Part shown: one piece after another, positions 26,211 to 35,444 of the stretch | Layout of the letters: each line of letters begins with the position of its first letter | Numbering within the stretch: position 1 is the stretch's first letter | Assembly: GCA_035529075.1 (NCBI GenBank) | Contig: DATKXK010000006.1 | Span: 1-64,000, forward strand | Direction: 5' to 3' | Source of the DNA: Acidobacteriota bacterium | GTDB taxonomy: Bacteria; Zixibacteria; MSB-5A5; GN15; FEB-12 | DNA: 64,000 nt | Notes under the pieces: model-generated | Databases searched by the model: none | Told to the model about the DNA's origin: nothing | Seen by the model: only the letters and a program-made list of their open reading frames with translations | Translations under genes and position numbers: made by a program

Positions 26211-26529
26211 CACAGGTCGGGTTCGGAACCTGCTGAAAGGGGGTGAGAAACCGACACCAGGAGCGTTTGGCCGGTGGCGCAGGGAAAATGGCCGGCAGGC
26301 CAAAGCTCCCCGGCCTGAAATATCGTTGACTTTATTGCCGTGGGTAGTATACTTATTTATAGAGTATAGCCCGTCATCAATCTGCTATCGCCCCGTGTGC
26401 TGACACCGGAATTGATGAGTTCGCGCGAGGGGCCACAAGATTCTTCTAGCACGCGCAAGTGCTTCTCGAAAAGCGAAGCCAAATATCTGAGCCGGATTGC
26501 AGATTGAAAACATACCACGGGAGGCAGAG
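26211..26529. other. Intergenic region with promoter
   Basis: No gene seen. A near-consensus promoter lies at 26326-26353, followed by a long (about 170 nt) leader before the FG-GAP gene. Around 26270-26315 there is a GC-rich imperfect inverted repeat (GGCCGG and GGCCTG/CAGGCC). Confidence 0.5.
26326..26353 (+). promoter_or_regulatory. Predicted sigma-70 promoter of the FG-GAP repeat gene
   Basis: TTGACT, 16-nt spacer, TATACT in an AT-rich stretch, about 177 bp upstream of the chosen start at 26530. Confidence 0.55.
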
Positions 26530-28470
26530 ATGAAACACGTTCTCAAATCAGGCTGTATCCTGGCACTGTGGCTGGTTGCCGGGGTGGTGCTGGTCATAAC
26601 TGATGCCCTGGCTGATGAACCACTATTCGCCGCAAGGATCGACTACGCGGTAGGACTTAATCCCGGGTCTGTTTTTTCGATTGATTTGGACGGGGATGGT
26701 GACAATGACCTCGCGGTAGCTAACTCGTACTCTGACAATGTCTCCATCCTGAAGAACAACGGTGACGGGACGTTTCAAACCGCGGTGGACTACGGCGCAG
26801 GAGATTATCCATACTCTGTTTTTTCCATTGATCTTGACGGGGATGGTGACAATGACCTGGCGGTAGCGAACGCTTGGTCTGACAATGTTTCCATTCTGAA
26901 GAATAACGGTGACGGGACGTTTCAAACCGCGGTGGACTACGGCGCAGGAGATTGTCCATGGTCTGTTTTTTCCATTGATCTTGACGGGGATGGTGACAAT
27001 GATCTCGCGGTGGCTAACTTGTACTCTGGCGATGTTTCCATTCTGAAGAATAACGGTGACGGGACCTTTCAAACCGCGGTGGACTATGGCGCAGGAGATT
27101 ATCCGACATCTGTCTTCGCAATTGATCTTGACGGGGATGGTGACAATGACCTCGCGGTAGCGAACGAGGGCTCTAACAATGTTTCCATTCTGAAGAATAA
27201 CGGTAACGGGACCTTTCAAACCGCGGTGGACTATGGCGCAGGAGATGGTGCACGGTCTGTTTTTTCCATTGATCTTGACGGGGATGGTGATGATGATCTG
27301 GCGACAGCAAACTTGGAGTCTGACAATGTCTCCATTCTGAAGAATAACGGTGACGGGACCTTTCAAACCGCGGTCGACTATGGCGCAGGGAATGAACCTC
27401 ACTCTGTCTTCTCGATTGATCTTGACGGGGATGGTGACAATGACCTGGCGACAGCTAACTGGGGCTCTGACAATGTCTCCATTCTCAAGAATAACGGTGA
27501 TGGGACCTTTCAAAGCGCGGTCGCTTACGGCGCAGGATCTTGTCCGTTCTCTGTCTTCTCGATTGATCTTGACGGAAATGGTGACAATGACCTGGCGGTG
27601 GCGAACTTCTACTCTCACAATGTTTCCATTCTGAAGAACAACGGTGACGGGACGTTTCCAACCGCGGTCGCTTACGGCGCAAGAAATGGTCCATGGTCTG
27701 TCTTCTCGATTGATCTTGACGGGGATGGTGACAATGACCTGGCGGTGGCAAACCGCAACTCTGACAATGTCTCCATCCTGAAGAACAACGGTGACGGGAC
27801 GTTTGAAACCGCAGTCGACTATGGCGCAGGGAATGAACCTCACTCTGTCTTCTCGATTGATCTTGACGGGGATGGTGACAATGACCTGGCGACAGCAAAC
27901 TATGACTCCGACAATGTCTCCATTCTGAAGAACAACGGTGACGGGACCTTTCAAACCGCGGTCGCTTACGGCGCAGGAAATGGTCCATGGTCTGTTTTTT
28001 CCATTGATCTTGACGGTGATGGTGACAATGACCTGGCGGTAGCCAACTATGTCTCCGACAATGTTTCCATCCTGAAGAACAACGGTGACGGGACGTTTGA
28101 AGCCGCGGTCGCTTACGGTGCAGGAAATGGTCCCGTGTCTGTTTTTTCCATTGATCTTGACGGGGATGGTGGCAATGACCTGGCGACAGCAAACTATGAC
28201 TCCGACAATGTCTCCATTCTTCTTAACCTGGGAATGTCCTGCTGTGTGGGGGTTACGGGTAACGTGGACGGTGACCCGGGTGAAATTGTGGATATCGGTG
28301 ACCTGACATATCTCATCCGCTACCTTTTCATCCCGCCCAACGACCCGCCCGTTTGTATGCTGGAAGCGAATATCGACGGGGATCCGGGAGAAGTCGTGGA
28401 CATAGGCGACCTGACGGCGCTGATCGACTACCTGTTTATCAGCAACACGCCCCCGGCGGACTGCCCGTAA
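26530..28470 (+). CDS. Secreted FG-GAP/VCBS repeat protein with paired dockerin-like repeats
   Basis: 646 residues from the ATG at 26530 (GGGAGG 5 nt upstream). Signal peptide about 1-28 (ILALWLVAGVVLVITDALA). Residues 47-566 are ten complete 49-residue repeats plus a partial eleventh. Each has SVFSIDLDGDGDNDLA (a Ca-binding DxDxDGxxD loop) and VSILKNNGDGTF, the hallmarks of FG-GAP/VCBS beta-propeller blades. The tail carries two dockerin-like repeats (NVDGDPGEIVDIGDLTYLI, NIDGDPGEVVDIGDLTALI) closely matching those of the 9322 protein. The repeats differ almost only at two short positions per unit (see findings). Probably an extracellular propeller for binding; partner unknown. Stands alone, with its own promoter and terminator. 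Confidence 0.88.
   Translation: MKHVLKSGCILALWLVAGVVLVITDALADEPLFAARIDYAVGLNPGSVFSIDLDGDGDNDLAVANSYSDNVSILKNNGDGTFQTAVDYGAGDYPYSVFSIDLDGDGDNDLAVANAWSDNVSILKNNGDGTFQTAVDYGAGDCPWSVFSIDLDGDGDNDLAVANLYSGDVSILKNNGDGTFQTAVDYGAGDYPTSVFAIDLDGDGDNDLAVANEGSNNVSILKNNGNGTFQTAVDYGAGDGARSVFSIDLDGDGDDDLATANLESDNVSILKNNGDGTFQTAVDYGAGNEPHSVFSIDLDGDGDNDLATANWGSDNVSILKNNGDGTFQSAVAYGAGSCPFSVFSIDLDGNGDNDLAVANFYSHNVSILKNNGDGTFPTAVAYGARNGPWSVFSIDLDGDGDNDLAVANRNSDNVSILKNNGDGTFETAVDYGAGNEPHSVFSIDLDGDGDNDLATANYDSDNVSILKNNGDGTFQTAVAYGAGNGPWSVFSIDLDGDGDNDLAVANYVSDNVSILKNNGDGTFEAAVAYGAGNGPVSVFSIDLDGDGGNDLATANYDSDNVSILLNLGMSCCVGVTGNVDGDPGEIVDIGDLTYLIRYLFIPPNDPPVCMLEANIDGDPGEVVDIGDLTALIDYLFISNTPPADCP
26668..28224 (+). repeat. 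In-gene tandem repeat, 147-bp unit
   Basis: Ten full 147-bp units starting at 26668 and spaced exactly 147 bp, and a partial eleventh from 28138. Nucleotide identity between units is very high, including synonymous sites, indicating recent amplification or ongoing homogenisation. Confidence 0.95.
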
Positions 28471-28559
28471 CGAGCATGTAGGCCACAGCCGGTGCGGAGG
28501 GCGCATGAATAGCCATAAGATGCTTTTGCTGAAGTAGGGCTAGTTATCCGAGATTATCG

Positions 28560-28588
28560 AAAGGGCAGGCCCGGTGGGTCTGCCCTTT
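28560..28588 (+). terminator. Rho-independent-type terminator of the FG-GAP gene
   Basis: AAAGGGCAGGCCC, GGT loop, GGGTCTGCCCTTT: a 13-bp stem with one mismatched or wobble position, followed by TACATATTT. The T-tract is weak, but stem strength and position 90 bp after the stop fit. Confidence 0.6.
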
Positions 28589-28805
28589 ACATATTTAATG
28601 CGCTACTTTCCGACGGGTTGCATCTTCGACGCCCGAGCGGCCTGCATTGTCCTGAAGCGCGGCAGAGCAGGGACGGCGTATGGATAACAGGTCGTCGTTG
28701 GTTTGCTATGCTTGCGATGATTTCCAGTTCAGGGCTAACAATACAAAACATACCCTTTAAGTCTTGTATGACAGATACTAAGGTAGATTTTTTTCAAAAA
28801 TCATA

Positions 28806-28834
28806 TTGACACTATCAACAGGCGACGCTATGGT
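28806..28834 (+). promoter_or_regulatory. Predicted sigma-70 promoter of the formate dehydrogenase operon
   Basis: TTGACA (consensus), 17-nt spacer, TATGGT, preceded by an AT-rich tract (TTTTTTTCAAAAATCATA). It lies 74 bp before the fdhE start. Confidence 0.5.
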
Positions 28835-28908
28835 TCACTAAGGTCAGTGCGCTAACACAACTTCACGTAACGATAGCAAACATCGCGCTGGACCGTAATC
28901 GAATCGCC

Positions 28909-29805
28909 ATGAGTGGGAACCCCGAAGACGTGACAACAACGGCCAGGTTTATCCAGGGATACCGGCGATTGGTCGAAGAATTCCCCTCGTCCGAACTGGT
29001 TGACGGGTCACAATTGAGCCGTCAGGTCCAGTCCGGGGTCGACAAGACAGGCGATGGAATACCCATCTTGTCCGATATTGATGTCAATTTCAGACAGTCA
29101 TCGATGAGCCGGTTCTCCCGGGAGTTGGGGGCACTTTTATTGTCGCACGAAAGTGAATGTTTTCACAAGGTCGGTTCCGTTTTTTCGCGCTCTGAGGTGC
29201 CGGCGGAGGCTCTGTCGTCCTTTGCGCAGGGGAGGCTGCGCGGGGACAGTTCATGCCTGGTCGAGTTGGGTGACGGGCACGATCTGGGTCCGGACACGCT
29301 GACGTTCTTCGGAACCTACCTGGTACGGCCCATCCGGGTGCTTGTGCGCGCGCAGTTTGAGCAAAGTTCATCGGCGGGCGACTGGTCACTGGGCTACTGT
29401 CCCGTCTGCGGGCTATGGCCGCCGATGGCGCGGTTGGAGCCGGAGGTGGGCCGACGGTTCCTGTGGTGTATCGGCTGCGACGGCCAGTGGCAGTTTCCGC
29501 GAATACGCTGTCCGTTCTGCCTGGAGAGGGACCAGGAGAAGCTTGGATATCTGACGGTTGACGGCTGGCCCGGATACCGTGTGTATACCTGTGACAGTTG
29601 CGGCCGTTACATCAAGTGTCGCGACGAGCGGCGTCCCCGTGACCTTATCAGTATGGATATGGACACGGACTACCTGTCCACGTTTTCTCTCGATACCGCG
29701 GCCGGCAACGAGGGTTATCGCAGCAATGAGACGGGCCGTGCTGCATTCGGCGCAGCCGAAAGGGCGGCTGCCACTACCTACCGGGAAAAAGCAATTCACG
29801 CATAG
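28909..29805 (+). CDS. fdhE: Formate dehydrogenase accessory protein FdhE
   Basis: 298 residues, cytoplasmic. The C-terminal half carries four Cys pairs of rubredoxin-like metal-binding knuckles: CPVC (164-167), CIGC (187-190), CPFC (201-204) and CDSC (228-231), the arrangement of FdhE. In E. coli FdhE binds the catalytic subunit before Tat export and is needed for active periplasmic formate dehydrogenase. It is first in the operon, 32 bp before the catalytic-subunit gene, which itself has a Tat signal, consistent with that role. The N-terminal helical part (RFIQGYRRLVEEFP) also fits. Confidence 0.9.
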   Translation: MSGNPEDVTTTARFIQGYRRLVEEFPSSELVDGSQLSRQVQSGVDKTGDGIPILSDIDVNFRQSSMSRFSRELGALLLSHESECFHKVGSVFSRSEVPAEALSSFAQGRLRGDSSCLVELGDGHDLGPDTLTFFGTYLVRPIRVLVRAQFEQSSSAGDWSLGYCPVCGLWPPMARLEPEVGRRFLWCIGCDGQWQFPRIRCPFCLERDQEKLGYLTVDGWPGYRVYTCDSCGRYIKCRDERRPRDLISMDMDTDYLSTFSLDTAAGNEGYRSNETGRAAFGAAERAAATTYREKAIHA

Positions 29806-29837
29806 ACGCTGGCAGTATTATCTAAGGAGGAGGGTTC

Positions 29838-32800
29838 ATGAGCGTATCACGACGTCAGTTCCTGAAACGAAGCACGGCCGGTCTGGCCTCGGGCGTATCC
29901 CTGTTCGGGATGTCCGAGGGGATTGCGGCGCGGCCGCTCGTTTCGACCGAGCTGACACTCAAGACGAGCAAGTCAAAGGAGACGACTACCATCTGTCCTT
30001 ACTGCGGCGTGGGTTGCGGCCAGATCGTTGCGGTCAGGGAAGGAAAGGTCGTCAACATCGAAGGTGATCCGGACCATCCCATAAACGAGGGTGCGGTTTG
30101 CAGCAAGGGAGGCGCGCTCTACCAGATTGCCAACAACGAGCGGCGCATGAGCAAGGTGCTGTACCGCGCTCCGGGCGCGGCCGACTGGGAAGAGAAGGAC
30201 TGGGACTGGGCGGTCAAACAGATCGCGGCCCGGGTGAAGAAGACGCGCGACGCTACGTTCATCGCGAAGGAGAACGGTAAGGTTGTCAACCGCACTGACG
30301 GCCTGGCCTGCCTGGGCGGCGCGGCGCTGGACAACGAGGAATGCTACCTGCTGTCCAAGCTGGCGCGTGGCCTCGGCCTGACGTACCTGGAACACCAGGC
30401 ACGTATATGACACTCTTCCACCGTCGCCAGTTTGGCGGCTTCGTTTGGAAGAGGTGCCATGACCAATCACTGGATCGACATGCAGCACGCCGACGTGGTC
30501 ATGGTTATGGGGTCGAACTGTGCCGAGAATCACCCGATGGCCACCCGCTGGCTGCAGCGGGGCAAGGACCGCGGCGCGGTCGTTATTTCGGTTGACCCTC
30601 GATTTACGCGGACGTCGTCGTTCGCTGATCATTACGCCAAGGTGCGGTCCGGCACGGACATCGCGTTTGTCGGCGGAATGATCAACTATGCCCTGAAGAA
30701 CGATCGCATACACCGGGAGTACGTGGTCGAGTACACCAATGCGTCGTTCATAATCAATCCGGATTACGCGTTCAACCCCGAGGGGATCTTCTCCGGCTAC
30801 GATCCCAAGACGCGGTCGTACGACCGGAAAAGCTGGGCGTATGAACTTGACGCGGACGGCGTGCCGAAGCGGGACAACACCCTGGAGCATCCACGGTGCG
30901 TCTACCGGTTGCTCAAGGATCATTACTCCCGGTACACGAAGGAGAAGGTGTGCAGCATCACCGGGACGCCGCCCGATCAGTACGAGAACATCTGCGACGT
31001 GTTCACGTCCACGCACACGCCGGATCGGGTCGGCACCTGGCTGTACGCCATGGGGACGACCCAGCACACCCACGGGACGCAGAATATCCGCAGCTACGTG
31101 ATTCTGCAACTCCTGCTCGGCAACATCGGCCGTGCGGGAGGCGGGATCAACGCCCTGCGCGGAGAATCGAACGTTCAGGGTTCCACTGACATGTGTCTCC
31201 TGTTCCACATTTTGCCGGGATACCTCAAGTCGCCGCACATCGACAACGTGAATTTGCAGGCGTACCTGGAGGCGTCGACGCCGAAGACCAACGATCCCCA
31301 GAGCGCCAACTGGTGGGCGAATTATCCCAAGTACATCGTCAGCCTGCTCAAGGCGTGGTACGGAGACAAGGCCACGGCGGCCAACGACTTCCGGTACGAG
31401 TATATACCCAAGCGGTCCGGTGACTACTCTCATATATCGCTGTTCGAACGGATGTACGACGGCAAGATCAAGGGTCTGTTCTGCTTCGGGCAGAACCCGG
31501 CTGTCGGCGGTCCGAACGCCGCTATGGAGCGAAAGGCGCTCGGCAATCTCGACTGGCTGGTGGCCGTGGACCTGTGGGAGACGGAGACGGCCAACTTCTG
31601 GCGCCGTCCGGGAATCGATCCCGCCACCATCAATACCGAGGTGTTCATGCTGCCGGCCGCGGCTTCGATGGAGAAAGAAGGCTCGATTACCAACAGCGGG
31701 CGCTGGATGCAGTGGCGGTACAAGGCGGTCGAGCCGCCCGGTGTCGCCAAATCGGACGCCTGGATCGTCGACCGTCTGGCCAAGGCGCTAAAGGCCGAAT
31801 ACGCGGCCGGCGGTGTTTTCCCCGATCCGGTGCGTGACCTGCGCTGGGACTACGGTTCGCACGAGGAGCCCGATATCCACATGATAGCCAGGGAGGTCAA
31901 CGGGTACTTCACGAAGGACACGGTCTTCGCGGACACGAACAAGTCGTTCACGAAGGGCGACCAGGTGCCCAGTTTTGCCTGGCTGAAGGACGACGGTTCG
32001 ACGGCGTCCGGCAACTGGCTCTACTGCGGGAGCTACACGAACGACGGCAACATGGCGGCCCGGCGGTCGTCGGAGGACGCGCCGAACAAGATAGGCCTGT
32101 ATCCGAAGTGGGCATGGTGCTGGCCGGTCAACCGGCGCATTATCTATAACCGTGCGTCGGTCGATCCGCAGGGCAAGCCGTGGGATCCGAATCGCTGGGT
32201 TATCCGGTGGAACGAGGCAGATAAGAAATGGGAGGGCGACGTTCCCGACGGCGGGTGGCCGCCCGGGACAAAGCACCCGTTTATCATGCGTCCGGAGGGC
32301 ATGGCGTGCGTGTTCAGCACGAGCCTGGCCGACGGTCCGTTGCCGGAGCACTATGAACCGCTGGAGAGTCCGGTGCGTAACCTGATGTCGCGGACGCAGA
32401 ACAACCCGGCCATCAAGATCTGGGCTACGCCGGGCGTAGACAGCATCGGCACACCCGACAAATTCCCGATCGTGGCGACCACTTACCGGGTCAGCGAACA
32501 CTGGCAGGCGGGCGCCATGACGCGAAACCTGCCGTGGCTGGTGGAACTCGTGCCGGACATGTTTGTCGAGATGAGTTCGGAGCTGGCCGGGCGCAAGGGA
32601 ATTTCCAACGGTGACCGTGTCAGGGTCAGGTCGGCGCGCGGCGAGATCGGCGCCTATGCCCTGGTTACGGACCGCTTTGAGCCGTTTGTCATCGACGGGA
32701 AGAACGTCGATCAGGTCGGTCTCGCCTGGCATTTCGGGTACACGGGGCTGGCCACCGGAGATTCGGCCAACGTTCTGACACCCCACGTCGGCGACGCCAA

Positions 32801-32858
32801 TACGATGATACCCGAATACAAGGCGTTCCTCTGTGACGTCGTGAAGGAGGTGGGATAA
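29838..32858 (+). CDS. fdnG: Formate dehydrogenase, catalytic subunit, selenocysteine-containing (FdnG/FdoG-type)
   Basis: One gene of 1006 residues interrupted by an in-frame TGA at 30408-30410 that should be read as selenocysteine 191. Upstream: Tat signal SRRQFLKR (4-11) and a [4Fe-4S] motif with Cys53, Cys56, Cys60 and Cys88. Around the TGA the protein reads ARI-Sec-HSSTVASLAASFGRGAM, exactly where FdnG-type enzymes have ARV-Sec-HGPTVASL. A SECIS hairpin follows at 30411-30456. Downstream is the bis-MGD oxidoreductase body (GSNCAENHPMATRW, FCFGQNPAVGGPNA, and the C-terminal molydopterin-dinucleotide domain with RVRVRSARGEIGAYALVT). It oxidises formate to CO2 in the periplasm. AAGGAGGAGGG precedes the ATG. 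A gene finder that treats TGA as stop will split it in two. Confidence 0.95.
30411..30456 (+). promoter_or_regulatory. Bacterial SECIS element
   Basis: Immediately after the UGA: lower stem CAC-TCTTCCA (30411-30420) with TGGAAGA-(G)-GTG (30446-30456, one bulged G), internal loop, and upper stem GTCGCCA (30423-30429) with TGGCGGC (30433-30439) closing a GTT loop. The apical hairpin begins 12 nt after the UGA and its loop carries G-U, as required for SelB binding in known bacterial SECIS hairpins. Confidence 0.88.
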
Positions 32859-32859
32859 G

Positions 32860-33687
32860 ATGGCAAGAAAGGGAATGCTCTTCGATCTGGGAAAGTGCAT
32901 CGCCTGCAGATCTTGCCAGGTGGCCTGTAAACAATGGAACGGGCTTCCGGCCGAGAAGACCACCTTCTTTGCAGCGAAGGGCGGATATCAGAATCCGTCG
33001 GCACTTTCCCCGCATACGTGGGCCCTGGTGAAGTTCTACGAGGCGAAGAAGGACGGCGCTATCAGGTGGCTCTTCAGGACGGAGACCTGTATGCAGTGCG
33101 TCGACCCGAGCTGCGTCAAGGCCTGCCCGGTGGAGCCGGTCAAGGCCATGACGCACATCAAGGAACTCGGGATCACCTACGTAAACCAGGAGCTGTGTGC
33201 CGGCTGCGGAGCCTGCGCCGAGTACTGTCCGTTTGACGTTCCCAAGATCGACGAACGGACGGAGAAATCCACCAAGTGCACCGGCTGTGCGGACCGCCAG
33301 GTCAACGGTTTGATACCGGCCTGCGCGGCCGCCTGCCCGACCGGGGCGCTGTACTTTGACGACTACGACAAGGTTCTCGAAGCGGCGCACCGGGCCAAGC
33401 AGAGGATGGAGGCGAAAGGCAAACAGCCGTGGATCTACGGCGAGAAAGAGCTGGGAACCGGCACGCACAAGGTTTGTGTGTTTCCGGAACCGCGCGAGAT
33501 GTACCCGGACATCATCATGAATCCGAAGGTCTCGGAGGATCTCGGTTTCTTCCGCGAACTCATGAAACCCCTGGGCTCGGTGACCCTGACTGCCGCTCTG
33601 GTGGGGATGGTTATCGCCAGAGTCAGGGAATTCAGGGAAAAGCGGGAAGACTCTGCGGCAAAACGTGAGGAGGAGCTGACTACATGA
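32860..33687 (+). CDS. fdnH: Formate dehydrogenase iron-sulfur (beta) subunit
   Basis: 275 residues with four [4Fe-4S] ferredoxin-type Cys clusters: CIACRSCQVAC (13-23), CMQCVDPSCVKACP, CAGCGACAEYCP and CTGCADRQ with CAAACP further on. This is the FdnH/HybA/DmsB pattern. The C-terminus has one transmembrane helix (PLGSVTLTAALVGMVIARV) and a charged tail, as in FdnH, which anchors the dimer to the inner membrane from the periplasmic side. It starts 1 bp after the stop of the catalytic gene and overlaps the porin gene by 4 bp (ATGA). No Tat signal of its own, so export is presumably by hitch-hiking on the catalytic subunit. Confidence 0.92.
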   Translation: MARKGMLFDLGKCIACRSCQVACKQWNGLPAEKTTFFAAKGGYQNPSALSPHTWALVKFYEAKKDGAIRWLFRTETCMQCVDPSCVKACPVEPVKAMTHIKELGITYVNQELCAGCGACAEYCPFDVPKIDERTEKSTKCTGCADRQVNGLIPACAAACPTGALYFDDYDKVLEAAHRAKQRMEAKGKQPWIYGEKELGTGTHKVCVFPEPREMYPDIIMNPKVSEDLGFFRELMKPLGSVTLTAALVGMVIARVREFREKREDSAAKREEELTT

Positions 33688-34748
33688 ACAAGCAGACTTT
33701 GGTTGTATTGGCGGCGACGCTCCTTGCGTTGCTGCTTTCGGGCGCCGCGCTGGCGGAGACGGCCGGCGTGCAGGTAGGGACCGGCACGTTGAAGCTGGGC
33801 GGCATTCTCCAGGCGGGTTACACGTATCACATGGAGGACCTCGAGGGCGAGGACGAGTTCAGCCTGAACCGGGCGCGGTTTCTGCTCTGGGGAGAAATCC
33901 TTCCGGGCAAGGTGAAGTACTTCGTTCAAACGGAAACCAAGGGCGCGCCCGCTATTCTCGACTACAAGGCGCAGTTATTCTATATCCGCAATACCGAGGT
34001 CACGGTCGGGCGGTTCCTGCCGAACTTCACCCTGTACATGCCGTACTCGACGGCCAAGCTGGAGATGATCAACTACCCGTTGACGACCCAGAAGTTCGCC
34101 GTGTGGCGGCAGGTCGGCGTACAGACAACGACCAAGACCGAGTACGTCGACTTCAACCTCGGTGTTTTCAACGGCGCGGACCAGCCGAACAACACGGGCG
34201 ACAACAACGACTACAAGGACTTCCTGGTGAGAGCGGACATCAAACCGCCCTTGGAGCAGGGGGATGTCGTTTTTGGCGGGTACGCCTGGATCGGCATGTC
34301 CCTGCCGACGTACTACGACGCGGGAACTCTGACAACGACAACATACCCCGAGGAGTCCCTGCAACGGAACCGCTTCGGCGGTTTCGCCAAGGTGGATTAC
34401 AAAGCGAGCGAGGACATCACCGCCAGGTTCAGGGGTGAGTTCCTGATGGCTTCTACAGAGGCGCTCACCGCCGCGGAGATCGACAGTGTGCAGGGCACCG
34501 ATGCCCAGGCGTTTTTCGTGCACCTCGGCGTGCAGCCTCATCCCAGGTTTGAGTTGCTCGCGCGGTATGACTTCTACGACCCCAATACGGACGTGGAAAA
34601 GGACGACGAGTCGTGGCTGACCGGCGGCGTCAACTACTACCTGAGCAAGGGCAACGCCATGGTGTACCTGAACTACATCCACAAGATGGAGGGCGGCGGC
34701 GACGTCGACAACGACCTGGTGCTGGCCCAGGTGCAGATTGCGTTTTAG
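33684..34748 (+). CDS. Outer-membrane porin of the phosphate-selective (OprO/OprP) type
   Basis: 354 residues, signal peptide 1-24 (cleavage after ALA). The mature part is a beta-barrel: alternating strands such as LKLGGILQAGYTYH, FSLNRARFLLWGEILPGKVK, YFVQTETKG and a final aromatic residue (VLAQVQIAF). The R-A-R-F / WG-I-P-GKVKYFVQ start resembles the OprO/P porin family. It overlaps the beta-subunit gene by 4 bp, so it is part of the formate dehydrogenase operon; it may admit formate or other anions, or oxyanions such as molybdate. The specificity is inference. Confidence 0.78.
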   Translation: MNKQTLVVLAATLLALLLSGAALAETAGVQVGTGTLKLGGILQAGYTYHMEDLEGEDEFSLNRARFLLWGEILPGKVKYFVQTETKGAPAILDYKAQLFYIRNTEVTVGRFLPNFTLYMPYSTAKLEMINYPLTTQKFAVWRQVGVQTTTKTEYVDFNLGVFNGADQPNNTGDNNDYKDFLVRADIKPPLEQGDVVFGGYAWIGMSLPTYYDAGTLTTTTYPEESLQRNRFGGFAKVDYKASEDITARFRGEFLMASTEALTAAEIDSVQGTDAQAFFVHLGVQPHPRFELLARYDFYDPNTDVEKDDESWLTGGVNYYLSKGNAMVYLNYIHKMEGGGDVDNDLVLAQVQIAF

Positions 34749-34763
34749 GAAGGAAAGTGCCCG

Positions 34764-35405
34764 ATGAAAGTCAGAACGAAACTGATTCTTGGTGTTGTCC
34801 TTTTCGGGTCTATCTGGGGCGGGCTGGAGGCGACCGTGATATCCTCGATGGAAGGGACGGGTACGCTTATCCCGCGCTCCGTCGTGCTGGCGCTGGTGTC
34901 GCTGGCCGTGCTTTCGTATGCCCGCTTCGCTCTTCCCCGAAAGGGCAGCACCCTGCTCATTGGCCTGGTGGCGGTCGGGTTCAAGTTGCTCGGCCTGCCG
35001 ATGCTCTTCGGGTGCCAGGCGGCGGCCGTGGTCGGCCAGGCGATAGTGCTGGAGGCTGCCTTCACGATGGCGCAGAACCGTGGCTGGCTGACCAGCCTTC
35101 CGGCCATGATGCTGGTGGTGCCGGTCGCAGGCGTGGCTAACGCCCTGCTGTTTTCGTTTTCGCAGGCCTACGTCTTTGCCAACCCGTGGTGGCTGGACCG
35201 GGGCGCTGTGGGGTGCCTGAGCTGGTCGTTTAGCAGCGGGGTACTGGCGGCCGCAGCCGGAGCCATCGGCTTCCTCGCCGCGCGCATGCTGGTGAAGCTG
35301 AGCCTGGCGTCGTATGTGCGGTTTGTCGAGTCTCACTCGCGCGCCTACGTACCGGCCGCGATTACGGTGTCTGCCTGCTGTTGGATAGCCGGTGCGCTGC
35401 TGTAA
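34764..35405 (+). CDS. Integral membrane protein, unknown family
   Basis: 213 residues with about six transmembrane helices (for example LILGVVLFGSIWGGLEATVI, VVLALVSLAVLSYARFAL, LPAMMLVVPVAGVANALLFS, AYVPAAITVSACCWIAGALL). Only one His occurs (VESHSR, near the last helix), so it cannot be the diheme cytochrome b gamma subunit expected after the FdnH-type gene. It starts 15 bp after the porin stop with an AAGGAAAG site. The small polytopic fold could be a transporter component (for example an ECF-type S subunit) but I cannot name it. Confidence 0.7.
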   Translation: MKVRTKLILGVVLFGSIWGGLEATVISSMEGTGTLIPRSVVLALVSLAVLSYARFALPRKGSTLLIGLVAVGFKLLGLPMLFGCQAAAVVGQAIVLEAAFTMAQNRGWLTSLPAMMLVVPVAGVANALLFSFSQAYVFANPWWLDRGAVGCLSWSFSSGVLAAAAGAIGFLAARMLVKLSLASYVRFVESHSRAYVPAAITVSACCWIAGALL

Positions 35406-35444
35406 AGCGGACTTGCATTAGCACAAGTGAACGTGGGTAGCAAT

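Larger units (their letters stand above)
28471..28908. other. Intergenic region with terminator and fdhE promoter
   Basis: The left part holds the terminator hairpin of the FG-GAP gene (28560-28588), the right part an AT-rich promoter (28806-28834). A 63-codon open frame at 28618-28809 has no ribosome binding site and is not credited. Confidence 0.5.

Noticed and set aside
26668-28224. Diversity-generating retroelement acting on the repeat gene
   Set aside because: Variation is not adenine-specific, there is no template repeat, and no reverse transcriptase gene is in the window.
26623-28506. Long open frame of 627 codons on the minus strand opposite the FG-GAP gene
   Set aside because: It exists only because the 147-bp repeat has a length divisible by three and lacks stops on the reverse strand. 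No ribosome binding site or family, while the plus-strand protein is a clear FG-GAP repeat.
29973-31433. 486-codon minus-strand frame over the formate dehydrogenase gene
   Set aside because: Antisense shadow of a clear molybdoenzyme gene, with no start signal.
30432-32858. Separate 808-residue formate dehydrogenase subunit gene starting after the TGA
   Set aside because: The sequence on both sides of the TGA forms one FdnG protein, and the first codons after it are the conserved HxxTVASL region. A SECIS hairpin covers the supposed start.
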